64,000 bases of DNA from an uncultured Arcanobacterium sp. (GTDB taxonomy: Bacteria > Actinomycetota > Actinomycetes > Actinomycetales > Actinomycetaceae), in the NCBI GenBank assembly GCA_958428545.1, contig CAUAGM010000002.1:186001-250000 (forward strand), written 5' to 3'. A model generated the notes under the pieces. The model did no database searches, was not told the origin of the DNA, and saw only the letters and a program-made list of their open reading frames with translations. A program made the position numbers and the translations under genes. This document shows positions 35,801-43,899 of the stretch, in pieces; within the stretch, counting starts at the first letter, position 1; the number at the start of each line of letters is the position of its first letter.

Positions 35801-36833
35801 GCGCTTGATTTACCGATGTATCTTGATACTCATCAAGCACAACGAGCCTGTATTTTTTCCGAAGCTGCATTCCTATATCTGGAACTTCATTGAGAATTCT
35901 CCTAGCCCATGCCACTTGATCTGCAAATTCGATGTATCCGTTCTCGCGTTTGTAAGTAAAATAAGCCTCGACAATATCGAGCACAGCTATACGGCATTCA
36001 AGATTAGGTATAGACTTTTTCAAATCACCGAAACCAGCGCTCACCTCAGTCCCGCTATAAGGCTTACCTCTAAATCCAGTCTTTGCCGAATCAAGAGCAC
36101 AAATAGACTCTCGCTCATTCATAAGTTCATCGCGAACCTGCTGAATCGTTAAACCGCCATCAATAATTCCAGCAGCCAGACTCAGCGCAACATCGATAAT
36201 TGTATCTATTGATTGAATGCCCAATACACGCGCCGAATCACATGCGTCATTGTGTGACGCAGCCGCTGAATCGCGAGTATCCCAAGCCCGCACGATAGTA
36301 TTCATAATCTGCCAGCGCTGAGTTTCACTAATGAGCACACTCATAGGATCTTCACCGATCAACAGAGCATAAGATGAGGCAATATCTGAAGCAAAGGAAT
36401 TGTATGTTGAAATTGTAGGGCACCCAAATTCCTCACTTTCCGCTTTCACATAAGGGAAATTATGCGCATTCGATGTAAGGGCATAGAGATACCTCTGAAC
36501 CCGCTCAGCGAGTTCACCCGCGGCTTTTCGTGTGAAAGTCAATCCAAGCACCTCGCTTGGTTTGATTCCTTCAGCAGCAATATGCCAGGCAATACGCTGA
36601 CTCATCGTAGCGGTTTTTCCTGATCCAGCCCCCGCAATAACGAGCATTGTACGATCTTTAGCACGTATCACCCGCTCCTGCTCTGAAGTTGGCCTCTTCC
36701 CCTCTTTATCGATACCTAAAGCACGCAGAAAATCTTCAAATATAGCGGCTCCTCCTGCAGCTTTTTTACAGCTATCCTTGTACGCAATATTTTTCTGCAT
36801 AGTACTTTTCTTCACTTCAGATCCGCTTCTCAT
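32892..36833 (-). CDS. adnB: AdnB-like UvrD/Rep-family helicase-nuclease
   Basis: The AdnAB complex resects double-strand breaks in actinobacteria in place of RecBCD or AddAB. This 1313-residue subunit begins with the SF1A motor: Q-motif PTSEQERVI, Walker A AGAGSGKT (67-74), motif Ia LTFTRKAAGEL, Walker B VVLDEYQDTS, GDPNQAIYGWRGA, LSTAFRNSSNI, TVHAAKGLEWDIV, and YVAITRPKSLLLLA. The C-terminal ~150 residues form a RecB-like PD-(D/E)XK nuclease: AKIARYFN, VRCVLDAVFDTRG, TIVDWKTGQQPD and QLAIYRHAWA. The complete motor motifs suggest it is the main engine. Its ATG overlaps the adnA stop (ATGA). It is longer than mycobacterial AdnB (about 1100), with insertions in the middle region. Confidence 0.9.
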   Translation of the reverse strand: MRSGSEVKKSTMQKNIAYKDSCKKAAGGAAIFEDFLRALGIDKEGKRPTSEQERVIRAKDRTMLVIAGAGSGKTATMSQRIAWHIAAEGIKPSEVLGLTFTRKAAGELAERVQRYLYALTSNAHNFPYVKAESEEFGCPTISTYNSFASDIASSYALLIGEDPMSVLISETQRWQIMNTIVRAWDTRDSAAASHNDACDSARVLGIQSIDTIIDVALSLAAGIIDGGLTIQQVRDELMNERESICALDSAKTGFRGKPYSGTEVSAGFGDLKKSIPNLECRIAVLDIVEAYFTYKRENGYIEFADQVAWARRILNEVPDIGMQLRKKYRLVVLDEYQDTSVNQAQFLYSALAPREGDDISVCAVGDPNQAIYGWRGAGANALDDYKTTFCVHNDACLSLSTAFRNSSNILEVANALVASDMSIDVQSVLEDGRDEAKVNALDRPWLKDVWHPASYMLQELKPGPRNTEGKVIHIHRTLGTDTYDAIARRIKEEFDSAYVRYRHERKKYTQSAGGNYEAPTAAVLIRKRKYAKEMIEALNRYGVRFDYLGGDSVLVQKEIRLLRSFLACAFTPQRNDAFVFLSHFYGIGAHDLRALAEIRKKLDNAVVKTCKDSSSSSLRQLPITFSEVAEHLYMASVQDSEKVDIHPYEGAELANCVAQLTETGYSRICKIGSMLRDIRSKTMASVPDIVRYAADQLDLHGYIAARTSGKARAKRNLAKFISLAHEFFPLDPKDCAVGVNGVSVFLTQLNHAEKKERGEDDDSSADLPVFTCDDIEPEHGVVQILTVHAAKGLEWDIVAIPEMVDGEFGAVSSKNVKPWHKDSKEIPFSLRGDRRYLPQFNARICCTDISKLTNTNAAEAGSRYFLYKNISCMEYADEEMKHLAYVAITRPKSLLLLATYDYKDEQKASKVYETLLKENPQLGYIDDSRSDLNKEYLNEPLKKWELPKGHVFIAKIIEALHKQEKHAISDDPDNDERIATGREFVAWMRKHASENITDSDNGVSGGAGSDMCASKNTDLDVIEQYLKQYVSDCEIPQDIPVWPQSVDRRLINEEDVQEAYRYTSSQDLAKQWEKTVERLLYLQREGSIAADVEFDHLTASGIVHLQEDPENFLKNRQRPIPQAPSLYADRGTQIHAKIARYFNAPQMLDIDSVAADTTMPFDESKDISDDRMVTLFERFTSSDFAQYPVLAVEKSIDYAIGDYPVRCVLDAVFDTRGLEGYAPVTIVDWKTGQQPDIESFESRRLQLAIYRHAWAHAHAISVEDIDAFFYYLGEDDPSRRLLRAPALNYQELEEKIYAAIKQGKINAGKSRHI

Positions 36834-39800
36834 GAAAACAACCTTTCACCCTCGTGCGCTGGGCATAGAGGCATAAAGGAGCAGCTATCACAATTTTTGT
36901 TTGCTCGCGCAAGAAAATCTTGCCGCGAAAGCAACTCAGCAGCTGTATCTAGCATTCTGAGCACATACTTTTCTTTGTCGGAATCTAAGGGTAGCTGGGA
37001 TCGAATCTGCGCATGTGTACTCTCCTGTTTTCCTACAAAAACGAGTTGAGCACCTGCACTAACGGCATCAACACCATCTGGAATTTTCAGCTCACGCACA
37101 GCTTGCTGATTCACCAGCCATTGATAGATAAGCAGCTGAGGATTTACCTCGGCTTCCTCTTTTGTTATTGCACTTCCTGTCTTAATATCTGCAACGATGA
37201 CGTGCCCAGAATCTCTATCTGAAAATTCGAGCCTATCCAGCTTCGCACTCACGCTCCACACTTGCGATTCATATCGAGCATATTTTTCAACATCTACATC
37301 TTTCGATGCGCAAGCACAATATTTATCGAGCTTATCGAGCATTCCGAGCGCTTTGGTAAATTCACGATCACTTTCCAAATTTCCAGAGACTAGACCCATC
37401 TCCTGCTCCCAAAGCTGCTCAAGCTCTTTTTTCATATCATCAATTCCGCCTTGAGGGTGATCTTGAGCAATTTTATGTATTAGCGTCCCGAGTTTTTGTG
37501 CGCTCGTGGAATCAGAATCCTCTGCACCAATACCTTGCAAAAACCCTTTGAGTGGGCATTGCAACATCGACTCTACCTTTGACGGAGAAATAACTGCCTT
37601 TTTCTTCTCTATTTTTTCTTTTTTTCTCCGATCTTTGTGGGCACACTGCAGCAATTGCGTATCCTGGCTAGAATCACGCATCGATTCTGCCCAATACGTG
37701 ACGCTCATTTCATCAGCCCACCAGCGAGGATCGGCAGTTTTTATCCCTGCTTCAACTAATCTCTCAAGCTGATCGTTTGCATACCGTGCATATTCCCCTC
37801 CAAGTACACGGGCTTTGCGAAGATCGCCAATAAGTGATTCCATGCTTAGTACATCTACGGTATGCTCAACAGGCACAAGCTCGCATACACTGCTTTCAAA
37901 AGAATGCTCACTTCCTCTTTCTGTATTACCAGTTTGAAGTTGTGAAGATGCTTCAGAGGTAAGCCATGCAATAAAACGAGACGGCATCATATCTGCAGAA
38001 TCAATACACGTAAACGTCACAGATTCTCGTGCTCGGGAAACTGTTTGCACAAGCATTCTCAGCTCATCTGCAACTACTTCAGCACGAAGCTGACTGGGAG
38101 GCACTGCCTGACCAGCTAGAATACTATCCACGATAGTGCCCACAAGCTCTGGAACCTTAGAAATAGGGTTACGTAGCCGCACATCTGGCCACACACCTTC
38201 ATTCATATCCGCAACCACAATATGCCGCCATGAACGCCCGACAGTAGCAGCTGGGGTGAGCAGAGCTATGGCATCACGATCAGCCCCTACTGCTGCAATC
38301 GTATCTTCTGGAAGATCCTGATGTTCAATATGCTCGATAAACGTGCGGATATCAGCTTTATGAGGATCTTGATCATAAAGGCGTTGGGCAACTCTAAAAA
38401 ACTGAATCATTGAATCTAGATAGGCGTTTGCTTGATCTGCTTCAGTACCATTTCTTAACGCCACCTCGCGCCACTTTTGCGCAACATTCAACTCCTTCCA
38501 TAAACCCCATAACACGTGAGAAGCAGGCTTATCTGCCTTCACGTTTTTGCGAACGCTGCGTATTGCACGTATAAAAGGCTGCATATCAGGCTCAGATTCA
38601 AAGAGGGCATTCAAGGGATTTTGAGCAAATAGCTCCCACACGCCGTATTCATTGAGATATTGCTCATTTTCTGCTGCAGCCGCAACAATCCTGCGAGCCA
38701 TAGCTCTCAGTGTAAGAGAATCCACACCTCGTATAGCTCCAGTAAGCACAGCCCGCGCATTTTCACCAGTACAGTATTCACTATCTCCCAATGCAAGGTG
38801 CAGCAATGCCATAAAAGAAACGATCACAGCTTGATCGCGTAAAGGAAGAGCTGACGCCTGCGCCTCAACTGGTATTCCATAGCGAATAAGCGACGCTCTC
38901 ATTTCATTGTGAGCGCCGCGAGCGCGAGTGACCACAGCAATATCGGAAAAAGGAACGCCATGCTCAGCGTGAAGCTCTAGAATACGCTGAGCAATAAAAG
39001 CAAGCTCTTCTGTTTCATTTGTAAACGTATAGGCAATAACAGGAGAATCGTTTTCCGCGGGAGCATTCTGCTCCTGTTCACGAGCTGGTCTATCTGCATT
39101 TTCACGGCTCTGCACAGCGCAATGCACCGTCACATCACGATGAAAGGCTGCGCCTCCTGGCGCAATTGCTTCGCATATTTTTTGCTGACACGCAACCAAT
39201 TGCGGAGTATATCCATACACTGATGCCAAAAACAGTGGCTGTGCTCCAATACCGCCATCTGCCGCTGACTTTTCTAAAATACGAAGCATTTTAGAAATTC
39301 CGCCACGGTACCCCTGCACTCCTTGATCTGGATTTCCGAAACATACAACAGCAGCACCGTCAGCAATAACGGCTTGCAGTAACTTGGGCAGAGCAAGGGT
39401 CGCATTATGGACGTCATCGACAAACACAAAATCCCACTGTGGTTTTTCTACAGCAATTCCACCAGAATTTTCCGTTTCTTCACTCCCTGCCCACTGCATA
39501 AGAACTTCAGCAGCTTGATTCACAACGCGAGAATGATCAAGCCGATCAGGATTATCTCGCGATGACGCAGCTTGAGTAGCAAGCGCCTGCTCGTAATGAT
39601 TCATAACGGCAGCTCCGAGCTTCCATACAGGCTGCGTATACAACTCACCAAGAGAGGCAAGACGATCCGCACATATGCACAGCTCGGCAGCTCGGGTAAT
39701 AAGATCTCTCATCTCCGAACGAAATGCTGGCAACTGCGTTGTTTGCATTGATATATGACACTCTTCCAGCGCCTCATCGTTAATACCAGCAAGATATCCA

Positions 39801-40186
39801 CTCGTTGCCACATCAAAAATATCTTTAAGAATTGCATCTTGATCGGCACCAGAAATAAGCACAGGAGAACGCCGCCCTTCTCTTTGCGCATATAGTGACA
39901 CAACGGAAAACGCATACGCAGTTATTGACTGCACCACAACGTTTTCCCCTAAACCGCCAATCTTGCGAGATAGAGAATTTCGCAAAGCCCCTGCAGCGCG
40001 TCTATCCGGACTGAGAACAGCAATTTTCGCCTGCGGATTTCTTATAATCGCTCGACGCACACACTCTTGAAGTATTTCAGTTTTTCCAGATCCTGGGGCT
40101 CCGTACACAGAAAGTATTGCACCTGGTACACACGATGCCATTACCTGCTCTTGGGAAAAATCCCACACCAACGGCATATGAACCAC
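36830..40186 (-). CDS. adnA: AdnA-like helicase-nuclease with iron-sulfur nuclease domain
   Basis: Partner of AdnB. From the chosen start it has 1118 residues. Walker A is YGAPGSGKTEIL; Walker B reads FVFVDDVHNATLAL, a departure from DExxD also seen in AdnA-type subunits whose ATPase is dispensable. The C-terminal nuclease domain has VIVADIKTGS, QLLIYQWLV and the cysteines for a 4Fe-4S staple: CPLKGFLQ (one) and CDSCSFMPLC (three). Start: GTG 40186 lies six bases after AAGGAG and fits the VWDFSQEQ domain onset; an upstream ATG at 40255 has no such signal. The stop overlaps the adnB start by 4 bp, so both subunits are made together. Confidence 0.88.
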   Translation of the reverse strand: MVHMPLVWDFSQEQVMASCVPGAILSVYGAPGSGKTEILQECVRRAIIRNPQAKIAVLSPDRRAAGALRNSLSRKIGGLGENVVVQSITAYAFSVVSLYAQREGRRSPVLISGADQDAILKDIFDVATSGYLAGINDEALEECHISMQTTQLPAFRSEMRDLITRAAELCICADRLASLGELYTQPVWKLGAAVMNHYEQALATQAASSRDNPDRLDHSRVVNQAAEVLMQWAGSEETENSGGIAVEKPQWDFVFVDDVHNATLALPKLLQAVIADGAAVVCFGNPDQGVQGYRGGISKMLRILEKSAADGGIGAQPLFLASVYGYTPQLVACQQKICEAIAPGGAAFHRDVTVHCAVQSRENADRPAREQEQNAPAENDSPVIAYTFTNETEELAFIAQRILELHAEHGVPFSDIAVVTRARGAHNEMRASLIRYGIPVEAQASALPLRDQAVIVSFMALLHLALGDSEYCTGENARAVLTGAIRGVDSLTLRAMARRIVAAAAENEQYLNEYGVWELFAQNPLNALFESEPDMQPFIRAIRSVRKNVKADKPASHVLWGLWKELNVAQKWREVALRNGTEADQANAYLDSMIQFFRVAQRLYDQDPHKADIRTFIEHIEHQDLPEDTIAAVGADRDAIALLTPAATVGRSWRHIVVADMNEGVWPDVRLRNPISKVPELVGTIVDSILAGQAVPPSQLRAEVVADELRMLVQTVSRARESVTFTCIDSADMMPSRFIAWLTSEASSQLQTGNTERGSEHSFESSVCELVPVEHTVDVLSMESLIGDLRKARVLGGEYARYANDQLERLVEAGIKTADPRWWADEMSVTYWAESMRDSSQDTQLLQCAHKDRRKKEKIEKKKAVISPSKVESMLQCPLKGFLQGIGAEDSDSTSAQKLGTLIHKIAQDHPQGGIDDMKKELEQLWEQEMGLVSGNLESDREFTKALGMLDKLDKYCACASKDVDVEKYARYESQVWSVSAKLDRLEFSDRDSGHVIVADIKTGSAITKEEAEVNPQLLIYQWLVNQQAVRELKIPDGVDAVSAGAQLVFVGKQESTHAQIRSQLPLDSDKEKYVLRMLDTAAELLSRQDFLARANKNCDSCSFMPLCPAHEGERLFS

Positions 40187-40479
40187 CACTTTCTCCTTAC
40201 TTCCCTTCACTGCAGCTATGTGTACTTGAGCTATGTTTACTCGATGCCACAGCAACTAGCAGCGTCTGAATATCAGCATAGACGAGCACATAGGTAAAAT
40301 CTGAGAAAAAATTTACAGCGTACCTCAGCATTTCGCTTGAGGCTAATTTTACGGCGCCGTCACAGATAAAATCTCTATCAAGAGTTAGCATTACTACAAG
40401 TTATAATTCTTTGAAGGAAGCTTTTCATCGACATATACATACGTTGCGGCTCTCTACGCCGCACTTTAAAGGAGCAACA

Positions 40480-40704
40480 GTGCATATAACTATTGGAATT
40501 CGCGGCATCGCCTCACCTGTAAGCCTCGATGTAGACCTCACTGAAGAAAATATTCGCAGCGCCGTCGAGCACTCAGTTCAGCAAGAAATGCCTCTCGAAT
40601 TAACGAGCACAGACGGAGAACACCTCATCATTCCCGCGCGTTCTCTTGGGTTTGTGAAAATCGATAAAGAAGAACAGCGCCGCGTCGGTTTCGGCTTTGT
40701 GTAA
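40480..40704 (+). CDS. DUF3107 family protein
   Basis: A 74-residue actinobacterial protein of unknown function. The family pattern is clear: ITIGIRGIASPVSLDVDLT at the start and IIPARSLGFVKI...RRVGFGFV at the end. GTG 40480 is chosen because AAAGGAG lies five to six bases upstream and gives the family length; an in-frame ATG at 40411 would add a foreign-looking extension. It is divergent from adnA and precedes a DEAD-box helicase gene, as in mycobacteria. An 11-bp tandem repeat AACTAAGCTAG (40744-40765) follows it. Confidence 0.88.
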   Translation: MHITIGIRGIASPVSLDVDLTEENIRSAVEHSVQQEMPLELTSTDGEHLIIPARSLGFVKIDKEEQRRVGFGFV

Positions 40705-40800
40705 ATTTTGAAAGAAGTAGCTACAACACAGCGCTTACAGCACAACTAAGCTAGAACTAAGCTACAACTATGCACATCACCAGCGAAAGCACACCTATAT

Positions 40801-42318
40801 ATGACACAAAAATCTGCAATTGCACATATGAGCGAAGCTCCCGCACACAAACTCGATGAAGCAACAGACATCAGCGCCACTGGCAAGACTCCCACTATCG
40901 ATAATGCCACTTTCGCTGATTTTGGAATTTCAGGAGCTGTAGTCACAGCACTGAGCAATAAAGGCATCACTCGCCCTTTCCCTATTCAAGCACTCACTCT
41001 CCCTATCGCGCTCAAAGGTTCTGATATTATCGGGCAAGCTAAAACAGGAACGGGAAAGACGCTCGGTTTTGGAATCCCGATGATCGAGTGCGTCATTGGC
41101 CCTGATGAAGACGGCTGGGATACACTCGGCAGCGCTCAGGGAAAACCGCAGGGGCTTGTCGTTTTACCTACACGCGAATTAGCGCAGCAAGTTGCCAACG
41201 ATCTGCGTGACGCCTCTGCTCTGCGTTCGATCAGAATTGCTGACGTCTACGGCGGGCGCGCCTATGAACCGCAAATTGATGCACTGACAAAGGGCGCAGA
41301 AATCGTAGTAGGAACTCCCGGACGCCTCATCGATTTAATAAAGCATCATTCGCTCGATCTTTCGTATATAAAAGTAGTGGTTCTCGATGAAGCTGACGAA
41401 ATGCTGGATCTCGGCTTCTTAGAAGATATGGAAACTATTCTCGCTGCAACCCCAGCAAACCGCCACACAATGCTTTTTTCTGCAACAATGCCTGGAGCAG
41501 TTGTAGCAATGGCACGCCGCTATATGAGCCACCCCACTCATGTTCGTGCGCAAGATCCACACGACGATTGCGCAACAGTGCACACAACGAAACAGCTCAT
41601 CTACCGTTGCCACGCATTAAATAAAGATGAAGTTGTGGCTCGCATTCTTCAAGCAAAAGATCGTGGTCTGACCATCATTTTCACAAAAACAAAACGCAGC
41701 GCAGCCACACTCGTCGATGAGCTCAAATATCGCGGCTTCGCAGCTGGAGCACTGCATGGCGATCTTGGGCAGGGCGCGCGCGAACAGGCATTGCGTGCTT
41801 TCCGTAAAGGAAAAATTGACGTGCTCGTTGCAACAGACGTAGCGGCACGAGGAATTGACGTTGACGACGTCACTCACGTCATCAACTATCAATGCCCCGA
41901 AGACGAAAAAACCTACCTTCATCGCATCGGACGCACAGGGCGCGCTGGCAATACTGGCACTGCCGTCACTTTTGTGGATTGGGAAGATACACCACGCTGG
42001 TCAGTGATCAACGCCCAACTTAATCTCGGCATAGTAGATCCCGTGGAAACATACCACACCAGTGAGCATCTCTTTTCAGATCTTGATATCCCATCTGAAG
42101 TAACAGGACGACTTCCAAAGAATCAGCGTATCCGAGCAGGGCTTGACGCAGAAAAAATCGAAGATTTAGGAGAGACAGGAGGTCGGCGTTCGCGAACTAA
42201 AAAATCATCACGCTCTGAGCAACGATCACGCTCTTCTCGCTCTCGCACACATAAGGTAGCAAACAAAACAGAGAGAAAACCTCAGCGCACTCGCGAGCGC
42301 CGTAGAATTCGTAAGTGA
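40801..42318 (+). CDS. DEAD-box ATP-dependent RNA helicase
   Basis: A 505-residue RhlE-like helicase that unwinds RNA duplexes. Motifs in order: FADFGISG and Q-motif RPFPIQ, Walker A AKTGTGKT, PTRELAQQV, TPGRL, VLDEADEMLDLGF, SATMP, then in the second RecA domain IIFTKTKRSA, ALHGDLGQGAREQAL, VLVATDVAARGIDVDDV and HRIGRTGRAG. The C-terminal ~65 residues are highly basic (RSRTKKSSRSEQRSRSSRSR), as in helicases that bind RNA non-specifically. No ribosome-binding site is clear ahead of ATG 40801; the ATG nine codons further in is the alternative. Convergent with marC, separated by 38 bp holding a short CTGCC/GGCAG hairpin. Confidence 0.93.
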   Translation: MTQKSAIAHMSEAPAHKLDEATDISATGKTPTIDNATFADFGISGAVVTALSNKGITRPFPIQALTLPIALKGSDIIGQAKTGTGKTLGFGIPMIECVIGPDEDGWDTLGSAQGKPQGLVVLPTRELAQQVANDLRDASALRSIRIADVYGGRAYEPQIDALTKGAEIVVGTPGRLIDLIKHHSLDLSYIKVVVLDEADEMLDLGFLEDMETILAATPANRHTMLFSATMPGAVVAMARRYMSHPTHVRAQDPHDDCATVHTTKQLIYRCHALNKDEVVARILQAKDRGLTIIFTKTKRSAATLVDELKYRGFAAGALHGDLGQGAREQALRAFRKGKIDVLVATDVAARGIDVDDVTHVINYQCPEDEKTYLHRIGRTGRAGNTGTAVTFVDWEDTPRWSVINAQLNLGIVDPVETYHTSEHLFSDLDIPSEVTGRLPKNQRIRAGLDAEKIEDLGETGGRRSRTKKSSRSEQRSRSSRSRTHKVANKTERKPQRTRERRRIRK

Positions 42319-42356
42319 TGCCGCTAGCGCTGCCTCATCTTCACGGCAGGGGATGT

Positions 42357-42980
42357 TTATCCAGCCATAAGACTTCTCACGATACTCAAAATGCCCGATA
42401 TGATGAGCTGAACTGCAATAGCAGCAAGCAGCATACCTGATAGTTTCGTGAGGAGAGCAACGCCAGAATCTCCAAGCACTCTCATAATCGACGTCGCAAA
42501 ATTCATCGACAGCCACGAAATGGTGAGCACGGCAATAGTTGCAAGCACCACGACGAGCATATTCAGCACATTACCATGCGCATACTCCATCTGAAGCATC
42601 AACGCCACAATTGCACCAGGACCGGCAAGGAGGGGCGTGCCGAGCGGAACTGCAGCAACGTTGAGAGTCCCTCCTTCTTCCCCAGGGTCTGAGACTTCAC
42701 CAGTGAGGAGCTGAAGTGCAACCAGCAAAAGCAACAGACCGCCAGAAATTTGCAGTGCTTCAGGCGTGATTCCCATAAGCCCGAAAATATGGAATCCGAA
42801 GAAACCGAAAATAAGCAAAAGCGCAAGAGCCAACACGTTGGACTGCCATGCCACTCGTTTGCGTTCTTGCGGCGTATGCGGCGCCGTCAAACTCATAAAT
42901 ACAGGCAAATTTCCTGGGGGATCGATGATGACGATCATCGTCGCAAAAGTCGTAATAAAAAGCGTAAGCGCCGCATTCAT
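42357..42980 (-). CDS. MarC-family integral membrane protein
   Basis: A 207-residue protein with six predicted membrane helices and the MarC/UPF0056 pattern: TTFATMIVIIDPPGNLPVFMSLT near the start and NVAAVPLGTPLLAGPGAIV in the middle. Related proteins were once linked to multiple antibiotic resistance but have no proven function; transport is inferred only from fold. Its ATG overlaps the stop of the PHP-domain gene by 4 bp (ATGA), so the two are co-translated. Confidence 0.9.
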   Translation of the reverse strand: MNAALTLFITTFATMIVIIDPPGNLPVFMSLTAPHTPQERKRVAWQSNVLALALLLIFGFFGFHIFGLMGITPEALQISGGLLLLLVALQLLTGEVSDPGEEGGTLNVAAVPLGTPLLAGPGAIVALMLQMEYAHGNVLNMLVVVLATIAVLTISWLSMNFATSIMRVLGDSGVALLTKLSGMLLAAIAVQLIISGILSIVRSLMAG

Positions 42981-43852
42981 GGTTTAATCACTGGCAAAAA
43001 TACCCCTTTCACAAGATCGTCATACACCTGAGGATCGCTAGTATTTTCTCCTAAGGCATTTGGTTTACCTGTGCCATGATAGTCGCTCGATCCACATTGG
43101 CGAAGCTGCAAACGTTCAGCCAGATCTGCCAATTGCCCTCGAAGTTCTACAGGATTATCACGATGAGCGATTTCTATTCCAAATAGCCCGGCTTCACTAA
43201 TTTTTTCTATATCTCTATCGTGCAGAAAGTTTGCTCGTGCACGGGCTTTTGGATGTGCTAGCACAGCTTTGCCGCCAGCCGCATTAATCCATTCAACTAC
43301 TTCCATTGCAAGGGGCGATGAGCTAGGCACATAATAAGGTGATGACGAGCTCAGAATTGATTGAAAGGCGGATGCGCGGTCTGGCACAATCCCCAATTCA
43401 ACTAATGCGTCTGCAATATGCGGACGCCCTATCGGAGCATTGCCCTTCACTTTTGCCTGCACATCACTCCAACGAATCGGATAATCTTTCGCTAAACGAT
43501 CAACAATTTCTCTGGCGCGTTCGCAGCGAACCAGCATCATATGATCAATATGTGCACACATCAGGGGGTGGTGCGGATCAAAAAGATACGCCAAGATATG
43601 TACGGTTATCCGACTTTTCCCTAAAGGGTGACGAGCTGGATCTGCTGGCATATACGCCGTCATTTCCATACCTCGCACAAGCACTACCCCTGCAGTGCAC
43701 ACCTGAGCCTGCGCACGCGACCATCCAGCCACAGTATCATGATCGGTAAGACCAATGACCTGAAGTCCTGCCTCACGAGCCAGATGCGGCAGGTCAGATG
43801 GATCATCTGTGCCGTCTGAGGCATTGGAATGGGTATGTAAATCTATTCGCAT
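42977..43852 (-). CDS. PHP-domain phosphoesterase
   Basis: A 291-residue metal-dependent phosphoesterase of the PHP superfamily, close to the TrpH/YciV type. Motifs are MRIDLHTHSNASDGTDDPSDL (HxH metal pair), IGLTDHDTVAGW, HILAYLFDP, GRPHIADAL, AVLAHPKARAR, and the C-terminal GSSDYHGTGK. TrpH-like members hydrolyse small nucleotides or act as 5'-3' exonucleases on short oligonucleotides; which applies here is not known. The start at ATG 43852, just ahead of RIDLHTHS, is supported by TAAAGT seven bases upstream; an upstream extension would run into pepP. Divergent from pepP with only 47 bp between starts; marC follows by overlap. Confidence 0.9.
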   Translation of the reverse strand: MRIDLHTHSNASDGTDDPSDLPHLAREAGLQVIGLTDHDTVAGWSRAQAQVCTAGVVLVRGMEMTAYMPADPARHPLGKSRITVHILAYLFDPHHPLMCAHIDHMMLVRCERAREIVDRLAKDYPIRWSDVQAKVKGNAPIGRPHIADALVELGIVPDRASAFQSILSSSSPYYVPSSSPLAMEVVEWINAAGGKAVLAHPKARARANFLHDRDIEKISEAGLFGIEIAHRDNPVELRGQLADLAERLQLRQCGSSDYHGTGKPNALGENTSDPQVYDDLVKGVFLPVIKP

Positions 43853-43899
43853 ACTCAATACTTTACGTTCTTGCCTATACTCAGTGCGATAATAGATAT
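43853..43899. promoter_or_regulatory. 47-bp divergent promoter region with two leaderless-type -10 elements
   Basis: On the minus strand TAAAGT (43865-43860) lies seven bases before the PHP ATG; on the plus strand GATAAT (43888-43893) lies six bases before the pepP ATG. The -35 regions of the two promoters would overlap each other's -10. Confidence 0.55.
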
